Positions 11,051-19,808 of a stretch of DNA of 64,000 bases are shown one piece after another. The stretch is from Diphasiastrum complanatum (Eukaryota > Streptophyta > Lycopodiopsida > Lycopodiales > Lycopodiaceae): NCBI GenBank assembly GCA_029204225.1, contig CM055092.1, positions 13,740,059-13,804,058 on the forward strand, in the 5' to 3' direction. A program made the position numbers and the translations under genes. Position 1 is the first letter of the stretch, and each line of letters starts with the position of its first letter. The notes below the pieces were generated by a model, which worked only from the letters and a program-made list of their open reading frames with translations, ran no database searches and was not told the DNA's origin.

Positions 11051-12102
11051 CCATCACCATCTTAGGCTTCTTACCATTGAATGCCTCCTTGGGTGTGTGA
11101 TTACGTACAGCAACTGTAGAGCTTCTATTTTGCAAGAACACAGCAGTCTTGACAGCTTCAACCCATAAAAAAATCAGTAACTCCCATATGTGTCATCATT
11201 GCCCTAGCTGCTTCGACAATGGTACGATTCTTCCTTTCAGCTACCCCATTTTGTTGAGGTGTATCAATGTGCAAACTCTTATTTAATGTCATGCTCCTTG
11301 CAAAAGTCAATAAAAGTTGTGGAACGATACTCACCACCACGATCTGCCCTAAGTATCTTGATCTTAGCACCTGATTTTCCACCAATGCTTTGAAGCTTTT
11401 GAAGCATCCAAATGTGTCAGACTTTTGCTTAATGGTGTAAATCTAGGTCTTTCATGAGTAATCATCACTGAAGGTTAGAAAATAAAATGCTCCACCAATA
11501 GACATTACCTTCATTGGCCCACATAGATCAGAGTGTATCAACTCAAGTACTCGTTTTGCCCTTGTTGCTCATTCTTTGTTGAACTTCTTTCTATTTAAAT
11601 TGCCTAGCACGCACTCCTTGCAAATGGATTCTTCTTTGTCATCCAAGCTAGGTAGATCTATCATTTTGTGATATAGATGTAGATGCTAATGCATTTCACT
11701 TCGTAACAACAACATTTAACTTGTACAAACCACAAGTTTTATCCCTAAAGCCATCAGCAATCACGTTGAAACCCCATTTCACATCCTTGATCTAGCATTT
11801 CTTGTTGCTGAACTCCACCTTCAACTTATGATCTATCATTGTACCAACAGATAAAAGACTCTTCTGAAGATTCGGAACATACAACACATTTTCAGTTACT
11901 TTCACATTTTAATCAGGAAATTGAATAGGCACTGCACCAACTCCATGAATTTGGCACTCGTTGTCGTTCGCCTACGCAACTCTATCTCCGTCGTTAATAA
12001 GCTCCAGGTTTTTAGACCATGATTTGTTGCCAGTCATGTGTCTCGTTACTCCTAAGTCCACGTACGAATGCGTGTGATCAATGGAATGTTGTGATGCTAA
12101 TG
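11051..12102 (-). pseudogene. copia protease-integrase region (element 4, minus strand)
   Basis: From the right: a degenerate protease site reading VDLGVTRHMTG (normal D-S-G-A altered to D-L-G-V), then LYVPNLQKSLLSVGTMIDH and the pre-integrase segment. The integrase core follows with broken frames, ending in SLHIDTPQQNGVAERKNRTI near 11,200-11,270 (the Glu of the DDE triad lies in this motif) and AVRNHTPKEAFNGKKPKM near 11,060-11,120. Several stops interrupt it. Left and right limits are set by two LTR insertions. Confidence 0.85.
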
Positions 12103-13008
12103 TGTTAGCAACAAAGTAAAATCAAAGTAAAATAAAACACCGTGGCATGTGTATTATAAGTCCACTGTGAGTACTTGTTAATAAACTCCTACCATGGCAT
12201 GTGTGTTATAAGTCCATGGGTAGAAATTTAATTAAATTCTAAACTTCTAAGTTAGAAAACTTAACTTAGAGAACTTAAACTTAGAAACTTGAGCTTAGAA
12301 AATAAAAGATTCTAAGTTATCTTGAGTTCTAAGTTTAGAGTCTTAGGCTTTCTAACTTAGAAGTTGAGAAGTTTAAAAGTCTTAGAATTGCAAGTTTTAA
12401 AAATTAATCTCATAAGTTAGTAGAAGCTTATGGAAGGCCCTTCTTGCTATAAGAAGAGAGGCATTTCCCTTGTAGAATAACACTTTTGAGATTAAGCTAT
12501 CAAGTTCTCTATTTTTGAGATTATCTCTCTATTTCATTTGTGTTCCCTTTGGGAAGGTGCATAGCTTAAGAGAAGGTGATCGGCCCTCCCTTGCCTCCTT
12601 CTCATTGGTTTGTATTGTGGCATGTATTTTGTTGATTGATTATTAGTTAGCTGCAATCTTCCATTCTAATTCCCTTTGGGTGTTAATCTAGGATTTAGTT
12701 TAGTCCTCTTGCTAGTTGGGAAGCCTTAACAAGATTTTATTCGTTGATCCTTGCTAGTTGGGTAAGCCTTAGCAAGTTTATTTACTTTCCAAGTAGTGGC
12801 TAGTTGGGTACCGCCTTAGCCACACCTTAATTGGTTTTTATTCCGAGCACCAGCTGGGAAGCCTTGGTGCTCCCTTTTTATTTATGTTTTTATTTGAGAG
12901 TTGTTAAGCTTTGTAGAACTTAGAAGGTGGACAACCGGTCTACCACTATACTACGCACGAACCCCTCATTAGACCTAGCCACCGTAAAAAGTAGAAAAAC
13001 TTCCAACA
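12103..13008. mobile_element. solo LTR with 5-bp target-site duplication
   Basis: A 906-bp segment begins TGTTAGCAAC and ends TTCCAACA, matching TG...CA LTR termini. It is flanked on both sides by TAATG (12,098-12,102 and 13,009-13,013). It sits exactly between the gag and protease parts of the minus-strand copia element, so it inserted after that element. There is no internal coding region, primer-binding site or polypurine tract, as expected when two LTRs recombine. A TATA-like ctataagaag near 12,450 hints that the plus strand is the sense strand, which would put the hairpin array at 12,708-12,872 in the transcribed 5' part. Confidence 0.85.
12708..12872 (+). repeat. array of four hairpins with a conserved loop and covarying stems
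   Basis: Four imperfect units (12,708-12,733; 12,750-12,776; 12,796-12,823; 12,845-12,872) each form a 7-8 bp stem around a loop like GTTGGGTAAGCCT. The stem sequences differ between units but stay paired: CTTGCTA/TAGCAAG in unit 2, GTGGCTA/TAGCCAC in unit 3, GAGCACCA/TGGTGCTC in unit 4. Unit 1 has one mismatch. Conserved loops with compensating stem changes suggest that structure is maintained in RNA or DNA. Confidence 0.7.
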
Positions 13009-13890
13009 TAATGTTGTCGCAAATGTCATGCATTGATCTTCGTTATCACTATCATTCTCTTCCTCGGCAAAATTGGTCAATTGCTTCAGTTTGCCCCTCT
13101 TAATATCCGTCTTCTTCTTGTGACAATCTCTTGCCCAATGTCCAGGCTTTTGGCAATAGAAACAGTTGCCTTTCTTCTTCTTGTCTGATGTGGATCCTTG
13201 ATTGTCATCCTCCACATTCGACTTCTTGGGTTGCTTCTTGTATTTATGCTTCCCTTTGGCTAGCATTGGTTGATATTCTGATGTGGGAAGTCGAGTTTTT
13301 ACTACTTCAAGCCTTTGTTCCTCTTGTAGGATGATGCCGTGAAAATTTTCAAATGTTGGTAGGCTCTCCCTTGAAGCAATGCCACTTACAAACATTTGGA
13401 AACTTTCAGATAGGCCATTCATAGTTGTGTGAACTAGCTCAACATCTCTTATTGGCTCTCCAATAGTTGTCAACTAGTCTCATAACTCCTTTATTCGTGT
13501 GAAATAGGACCCTACGCCCTCATTCTCCTCCATGTGAACACTTATGAGTTTGGTCCTCAAAAATGTCATTCGAGAAGATTTTACCGTCTGAAACTGTGTC
13601 TTGAGTGCATCCCAAGCACCTCTTGCTGATACAGCTTCACTAATGTGGGCAATGACATGATCCTTTACTGACAAATTTATCAAGGATAAGGCCTTTTGCG
13701 CCCTTTTGTCAAATGCACGAATATCGGCTGGAGTTGTAGTTGGCCATTGTTCCACCCCAGTGACAATGTCCATAGCTCTTTTTCCATGAAAATACTTTTC
13801 ATTTTGAATTTCCAAATGCTATAATTGGATACCCCATCCAATTTACTAGCTTCTCCAAGCACGGATTCCCCCAATCCTGCCATTTCTCCA
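13009..13890 (-). pseudogene. copia gag with CCHC zinc knuckle (element 4, minus strand)
   Basis: The frame starts near 13,883 with MAGLGESVLGEASKLDGVSN and the YSIWKFKMKS motif, then GAWDALKTQFQTVKSSRM, the gag (UBN2) core. After a frameshift at about 13,480-13,815 it continues with FVSGIASRESLPTFENFHGI and a CCHC zinc knuckle CFYCQKPGHWARDC (C-x2-C-x4-H-x4-C) near 13,130-13,175. It runs out at 13,009, where the solo LTR interrupts it. Gag would form the particle shell and bind element RNA. The frameshift and the LTR show that this copy is dead. Confidence 0.9.
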
Positions 13891-15185
13891 AAAACTACTC
13901 CTATAGCGCCTTAATGAGGCCCAATGACAAGCTTATGAAGCAATTTGAACTTTTAAAAGTCAACTTTAATGTCTGACCAAAAAAGTTTCAGGACCTCCCA
14001 CCGTTTTTCCGCCAAATTGGAAGCCAAATCGGTGTCGTCCTTCGAAATGCCCTTCGTCACTAACTCCCAACTACTTGCCCACTAGAATGGTGAAAAGTCT
14101 TTTGGCGTGTTCCGAACACTTTCTCCCTGGCAATCTCTCTATTTTCAAGTACCGTACTTATAGGGTACAGTCCTTTCCTACCCTTAATTTGGAGGATTTT
14201 GGCTTTTGGATGGCCTTAAATGGAGAAAAGACCCAAAAGATATGTGCCCTTATAGAAAATGCATTGTTTCTTCACAATGAAACCATCTTCAAACTTCATG
14301 AATTTGGGGACCCAACTCCAATTTTTACATTGAAAAATTTTAAAGAAGTTGAAGTGTAAAAAGCCCTTCAATTTCTTAAGGCTTTTTCAGGGCACCCTTC
14401 AAGCCAATCCCATTGGTTCTTTAGGATCTTATGGCCCACATTCGATATGATCTCCCTTGTCCATCTTACAAACCTATGATCCAATGATCTGCAAGTGATT
14501 TGGGTGCTGATCCACGCTCCCCTGGCCCCTAGACCCCTTAGTACACTATATGCCCATTGGAATTGGCTGTGCACAACCACCCGTGAGCTCCCTCCTCTTC
14601 TTTTCTCCTCTTCTGGAGCTTTCAAGCTCGTTGGCTATGGCAATAGGGTTTTTCCCTTGAAGAGAAAAACATATCTTCCTCTCTTGTTGTCACGCAGCTG
14701 TCTACGGCCTTTGGAGACAACCTTCCCTTTGCTAGGCGCCCCTCTACAGCCGCTCACAACCATGAAAAATGTGCAGTATTGAGAAAGATCTCACTCTTTT
14801 CTCCTGCTAACCCTAGTCGTTGATTTTACAGCTCTTTTTAGCTTATTGCAACCCTTTCTTGTGCTTCTGCTTGCAAATATATGCTTGATAGAGGTCGTCC
14901 TACTACTACTCACACATTGGAACTATTAGATTGCCGATTGGTGATATATTGATTGAGTACGGAGTGATAATGTTCCAAAACTTGCTCTTTCAAAGAGGCT
15001 TACAATTTTGAACTCCTTGTTCTTCTAGAAAAGACACAATTGAAACATATAGATGTCCCAATTCAACTCAATCAAATTGCTTGCTGACCAATTGATTCGG
15101 TTGGCTACAAAGCCTACCGTCTCCAATTCTTCAAATTCTCCAAGAATTTGATTTCTAGCTAACCTCGAACTGCACCACTCCCAGG
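13891..15185. other. leader of copia element 4 or unidentified insert
   Basis: About 1.3 kb separates the gag start from the primer-binding site, longer than the usual copia leader. Short open frames on both strands (such as 14,075-14,359 plus) match nothing I recognise. It may contain another insertion, but no termini were seen. Confidence 0.4.
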
Positions 15186-15196
15186 CTCTGATACCA
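15186..15196 (-). other. primer-binding site of copia element 4
   Basis: On the minus strand this reads TGGTATCAGAG, complementary to the 3' end of plant initiator tRNA-Met, directly next to an LTR end. It fixes the orientation of the element as minus. Confidence 0.85.
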
Positions 15197-15450
15197 TGTC
15201 GAGGATCTTACTGGCAGTATAGTTAGCTAATTAGCAAGCAATCTAACATCAATCAGATAAGTAGTAAAGAGAGATCACACACCAACCCAAGAGAACACTT
15301 CTGAATTGTATTAACAAAAGAGACTGAAAGGTACATATACACAATCTATTTCTTGTGGGGTACTGTTGGATGGCAGTTCGGTCCCCGTTACAGGACGCGT
15401 GTCCCAACTTACACTACACGTGCCGTTAAGCTTGCACTCATACACACTAT
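15197..15450 (-). mobile_element. 5' LTR of copia element 4 (outer limit approximate)
   Basis: Immediately beside the primer-binding site the plus strand reads TGTCGAGGATC, so the minus-strand LTR ends in GATCCTCGACA. It contains ggacacgcgtcc, a motif shared with the presumed 3' LTR at 1.4-1.7 kb. The far end could not be pinned down, because several ACA triplets near 15,390-15,450 are possible ends. Confidence 0.6.
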
Positions 15451-15481
15451 TACAAAAGCAGTAAAAAGCTTGAAATCACTA

Positions 15482-15916
15482 CTAAACATGGAAAGTTATG
15501 AGCTGTAAGAGAAACTTGGGCTTACTTATTCTAACATGTACATATTTAGGAGTATTTACAAAATCAAGTGCAGGGGGCGAAGGAAGTAATACAAACAAGC
15601 CACTCAAAGAATTGTCATTCAAAATTGATTCGACCTTTAAATTTACAAAATCATCTAAATCTTTTCCTGAAACTGGAGGGGAGGAACTAGTATTTGTGAG
15701 GGTAGGAGGAGACTGAGATTTTAATGGAGGGGGAGATTTATTAGGAGAGGAAGATTTAGGAGGAGAAGATGGAGATTGAGATTTAGGAGGAGAAGAAGGA
15801 GACTTAGGAGGAGATTGTCGAGCAATTAGAATCTCATGCAGAGGAGAAGGCTTTGAAAAATCTCTCACTTTATTAGGAGGTTCATGAGACCTCCTCTTCT
15901 TTGAAACACTCTCGTT
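15482..15916 (-). CDS. proline/serine-rich ORF, possible tail exon of the H3-like locus
   Basis: An open frame reads in from an acceptor-like ttttttgagtacag, starting NESVSKKRRSHEPPNKVRDF. It runs through repeated (S/P)PPKS(Q/P)S units at about residues 30-75, then VSGKDLDDFVNLKVESILND, and ends near 15,482. The KKRR cluster could be a nuclear signal. I recognise no family. The histone-like frame lies just upstream on the same strand. A GT at 15,973 joined to this acceptor would give an in-phase fusion, but the intron would be only 57 bases, shorter than usual for plants. It could instead be a separate low-complexity frame. No initiating ATG is seen. Confidence 0.35.
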   Translation of the reverse strand, partial: NESVSKKRRSHEPPNKVRDFSKPSPLHEILIARQSPPKSPSSPPKSQSPSSPPKSSSPNKSPPPLKSQSPPTLTNTSSSPPVSGKDLDDFVNLKVESILNDNSLSGLFVLLPSPPALDFVNTPKYVHVRISKPKFLLQLITFHV

Positions 15917-15955
15917 CTGTACTCAAAAAACAAGCCAAGATGGTTGAGATTGCTT

Positions 15956-16425
15956 TCATTTTTTTTTCTCTACATCTTGTTTTGGAGGAGAGGACAAAGT
16001 TGGTCTGAAGTACTCAGCAAATTTGTCATATGTGTCCCCTAGCCTGAACATAATGTTGAAATCCTTGGGCATGATGGTCACCCTCTTGGCATGGATAGCT
16101 GTAACAACACTATCTGAAAAAAAATTCACTTGAAAATCCTCATATGCAGTGTGCAGCATCTCAATTGTCGTTACAGTCCATCTCACATCTGCAGATAGAC
16201 TTCTTGTAACATGTCTAATGGATCTCTGTATGTGAGCTTTCAGAATCAAAAGATTATTGGTTTTCTGTAGCTTTCGAATATCCTTCAGCCAGGGAGGGTC
16301 CGTCGGCCCCTTGGCCTAGGAGGTGGTGGTGGTAGATGAGGTGGTGGTAAAGGATCTCCCTGACCTTCTCCTGTGATTGGGATTCCACCAGGGTGGTTTT
16401 ATGATGTTTGCTTAGTCCACGCCAT
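15956..16425 (-). pseudogene. degenerate histone H3-family gene (CENH3-like features)
   Basis: An ATG at 16,425 opens MAWTKQTS, close to the histone H3 start MARTKQTA, then meets a TAA after eight codons. A Pro-rich stretch follows in that frame. The next frame then gives LKDIRKLQKTNNLLI and an ungapped match to the H3 histone fold through alpha-1, loop 1, alpha-2, loop 2 and alpha-3, with AIHAKRVTIMPKD at 16,061-16,099 identical to canonical H3. Canonical H3 would end about nine residues after this block. Here the frame continues through RLGDTYDKFAEYF to a stop at 15,956. Features more typical of centromeric H3 are R-W-T in loop 1, F-S-D-S before loop 2 and K-D-F after it, but most canonical core residues are changed. 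H3 is a nucleosome core subunit. The stop and frame change suggest a pseudogene, although introns could reconcile part of it. Confidence 0.75.
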
Positions 16426-16899
16426 TACTATCCAATATCAGATCAGAATTTAGGTCGAGCGCGTCGAACCGATACCTAAACCCAAATCAAACCGATATAC
16501 GAGAGAGGATGGCGCGTGCGAGTAAAAACTGAAAGCAAGTAGGTTACTTCAGGTGCACTAAATCGATACCGCATGAAAGTAGAGAATGATAGGAACTTTA
16601 AGCAAAAAAAAATTAATCGTCATCCATCTGTATATATAGTACAATGATTAGTCGATATGGCTAATGACGACCGTAATGATGGAAACGTATGGTAATGTAA
16701 ATATGAAAAAGTATGGTCACATCTACAATTAATTTCTAAAATTGAAAAGGTTATGCTATAAATATCTAACCTTTTTTTATATCCAATCATCATAATCTCA
16801 AAAAATTACAACGGCCATTATTTTATCCAATAGCGAATCGACGTGCATATACTGCATGTGTAAACCAAAGAGGCTATTCTCGCACGCTGAAACGATATT

Positions 16900-17275
16900 G
16901 GGGGCACTATAAATGATCAAAGCTGTCTCAATATATTCTATTTAGCTTTGGACTATATGAAGAATCTTCTGAAGCAAGCTTTGATCATTCAAAATGCAAT
17001 CCAGTAATTTCGACAATTTTTAAAAATCTTTTTTTCCTACAATAGTGATTCGACGCACGTAGTCCAAGTGGAAAATCCCTTTCTTCTCCCAGGCACGTTG
17101 ATCTGATATCTGAGACGCACTGAAAATATATTGAAACGCAATATAAACCATCAAAGGTTGTTTTGGCAGAACTTTTTTAGCTTTGGATGTATGAGAAATC
17201 TTTCGAAGCAAGCTTTGATGATTCATAATACATTCCAATAGTGAATCACTGCGCAAAGTCCAAGTTAAAAAATCT
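16900..17275. repeat. two diverged tandem copies of about 250 bp
   Basis: 16,905-17,035 and 17,147-17,275 share a block with atcaaagctgt, tttagctttgga, atgagaatctt and gaagcaagctttgat followed by a t-rich stretch, about 245 bases apart. The copies differ by many substitutions, so the duplication is old. Confidence 0.55.
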
Positions 17276-17560
17276 TTTTTTTTTGTGGACGCACTGATCC
17301 GATATCCGATTCGCCATACTGGAGTATCGCATCAACGCGCACCTATTTCATCTGTTCCGGTGAAGCACTTCTCCTCTCGCGTGGGAATCGATGTCAGTTC
17401 TTTCAAAATGCTCCGCCTTATGAAAATGTTCTAAAAGAAAAAATTTCATCTTTACGGTGCTTCAATAGGACGAGAGTCTGTAATAATTGCCCTTGTACAC
17501 GTTTTTCAATGATGTCCATTTAATATTTCTTCAATATTTGTTTGATGATATCGAAAAAAA

Positions 17561-17711
17561 TTTAGGGTTAGGGCTAATGATGATTCGGAGAGGCTAGTGA
17601 TAGACTATTTACTGTATTCCGGCACAAGTACAAATTTTAGGGTCAGTGCTAATGATGATTCTGAGAATCTAGTGATAGACTATTTAATGTATTTCGGCGG
17701 AGGTACAAATT
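17561..17711. repeat. 75-bp tandem duplication with telomere-like start
   Basis: Two copies offset by exactly 75 bases, each running from ttagggt..gctaatgatgatt to gtacaaatt. The first starts tttagggttaggg, resembling the plant telomere repeat TTTAGGG, but there are only two partial units. Confidence 0.75.
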
Positions 17712-17719
17712 TGTCTCAC

Positions 17720-18665
17720 TCTGATTGGTGGATAGATATAGGTCGTGGTCCTCAATTCACTATTTGACAAATGTATGGCTGTGATCAACAGGAATAAGAT
17801 ATAAATATGGGCACCACTCTCCATATTTTGATTTCATGATCTTTTATTCTGAACTCCGTCATTTTGTTTTCTTTCTCTCTCACGATATTGATCGACACGC
17901 GCCTTCGCCTACAGTGCACAATCGGATTCATTCAGACGCGCTGAAGCGATATCAGTCTCTTTTGACATGTGCTCATTCAAAAAAATTTAGTCTCGTCAAA
18001 ATGATATCAGTTCAACGCGTGCACTATTGTTCAGTCCTCGACCAAAATCATTCAGTGACATTGAACCGATATCATGTTCAATATGGCTAGTTCCTCCAAT
18101 GCCAATGACATTCCATCTGAGAAATTAGAGTATTTTTGCAGAACCCTTCGATATCGATAAGCTAGTTTATGAGAATCATTATAATTTACTTTCTCTTCTT
18201 AATCATTTTTCTCATATTATTAATACTCTTGTGGGATATGAATAGTTTTTGTTTCATTCATTTTCAGGACCTTGTACATTCCCAACCATCCTCTAAGCAT
18301 AAACACAATAGAAAATACTCTAACATGCATGATCATTTTAAAATACTACTGAAATTTCAGATGATGAGCCTGTTGAATCTTATATTGTTCCAATGATTTA
18401 AGCATCTACATCTGCTTTAGTTGATGTAGATGATGCAGATACTGATACTGGAGTTGAAGCTGAAGCATCTATGTAGATTATCATAAAACTCTCCCTCATT
18501 CTATAATCCTCTCTGACTCTCATCCATCTGCATCTCTTATTAATCAATTAACTCTACTCGATATTTCCATATATTCTATATATAATTAGTTATATTTCAT
18601 TTAAAATATAGAAAAAGTTTTGAATTTGAGAGAGGATGCAATCCTCTCAATTTTTGCACAAAATT
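17720..18665. other. AT-rich interval without a recognised gene
   Basis: Short frames occur (one near 18,081 starts MASSSNANDIPSEKLEYF and stops soon after), but none is long or recognisable. The next feature, a copia RNase H fragment, begins abruptly at about 18,670. Confidence 0.5.
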
Positions 18666-18667
18666 TA

Positions 18668-19775
18668 TCAAAAATTTCTGACATTGTTGGAGACTGTTCC
18701 ATCTGAGTCGGAGTAGCCTCGCAGGATTAGTGAGTCAATATCATTTTCACCATAACACAAAATGTGATCTAAACTTTCCTGAATATATCTCATCACTCTC
18801 TTTAATGCTTTCCAATGAGAGATCCTAGGATTAGACATGAATTGACTTAATGTGCTAACAATGTATGCTAAATCTGGTCTAGTACATAGCATTTCATACA
18901 TCAAAGATCCTATTAGTGAATGATAAGGGTACTTCGCTATGTCAAGTACTTCACTATCAGAATCAGCACTAGTAGGTTTAGTATACTTGGATCCATTGGA
19001 GTATCACTTGGTTTGCAATTAGACATATGAAACTTTTCTAAAATGACTTTTAGATATGTCTGCTGGCTAAGATAGATCTTCTTTTGAAGCCTATTCTTAG
19101 TAATGTGAATTCCTAGCAAAGAATGGATAGTTCCTAAATCAGTCATGTCAAATTCCTTTGACAGATCACTCTTAGTAGTTTGCAGAAGAGAAGTGTCGTT
19201 AGACAAAATAAATGCATCATCTACGTAAAGAGCTATGTGAACTGAATTGGTGCCTATATGCTTCGAATAAACATTACAGTCAGCTGAATTGTTTACAAAT
19301 CCCAATTGAATGAGGTAAGATTGATTCTATTGAACCATGCTCTTGCAGCCTGTTTCAGACTATAGATTGCTTTGTGCAGCTTGCACACTTTGTGCTCTTG
19401 GCCTTTGACTTTGAATCCTTCCGGTTGGAAGGTATACCACTCCTCTTTGACATTGTCATTGAGAAATGTTGTCTTGACATCCATTTGGTACATTTCGAGG
19501 TCTTTTGCGGTTGCTAACACAATTAGAGTCCTGATTGACTGCATCTTGATGACAAGACTGAAAATTTCTTGATAATTCACTTCTTGGACTTGAGTAAATC
19601 CTTGAGCCACCAGCCATGCTTTCAATTTAGCAATGGAACCATCAGAGTTGATCTTCTTCTTGAAGATCCACTTGTTGTCGATAACTCTCTTGTGAGTGGG
19701 GAAGTCGACCAATGTCCAGGTCTGATTCGTCAAAAGTGAGTTGTACTCACTTTCCATGGCTCCTTGCCACTTCAC
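18668..19775 (-). pseudogene. copia reverse transcriptase and partial RNase H (element 5)
   Basis: From the right: WQGAMESEYNSLLTNQTWTL, the RT start WIFKKKINSDGSIAKLKAWL, MYQMDVKTTFLND and LHKAIYSLKQAARAWFNRI. After a frameshift at about 19,300 it continues with the catalytic box HIALYVDDAFILSND, LLGIHITKN and KPSDTPMDPS. RNase H begins with TRPDLAYIVSTLSQFM and is cut after RGYSDSDG near 18,690. The remaining RNase H, polypurine tract and 3' LTR are absent, so the element is 3'-truncated. Confidence 0.9.
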
Positions 19776-19808
19776 AGCATCGTTGGAGTTAATTGCTTCG
19801 ACTAGGCT

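Larger units (their letters stand above)
16440..18100. repeat. recurring GACGC...CGATATC motif around the H3-like locus
   Basis: A short motif resembling gacgcactgatccgatatc recurs at about 16,452, 16,881, 17,092-17,130, 17,287-17,310 and 17,933-17,955, with a reversed-order version at 17,998-18,024 and a partial one at 18,060. Spacing is irregular. It lies on the upstream side of the H3-like frame. No coding sequence was recognised here. Confidence 0.45.

Noticed and set aside
13891-15185. A separate gene in the long copia leader
   Set aside because: Only short frames below 100 codons on both strands, with no domain or splice pattern.
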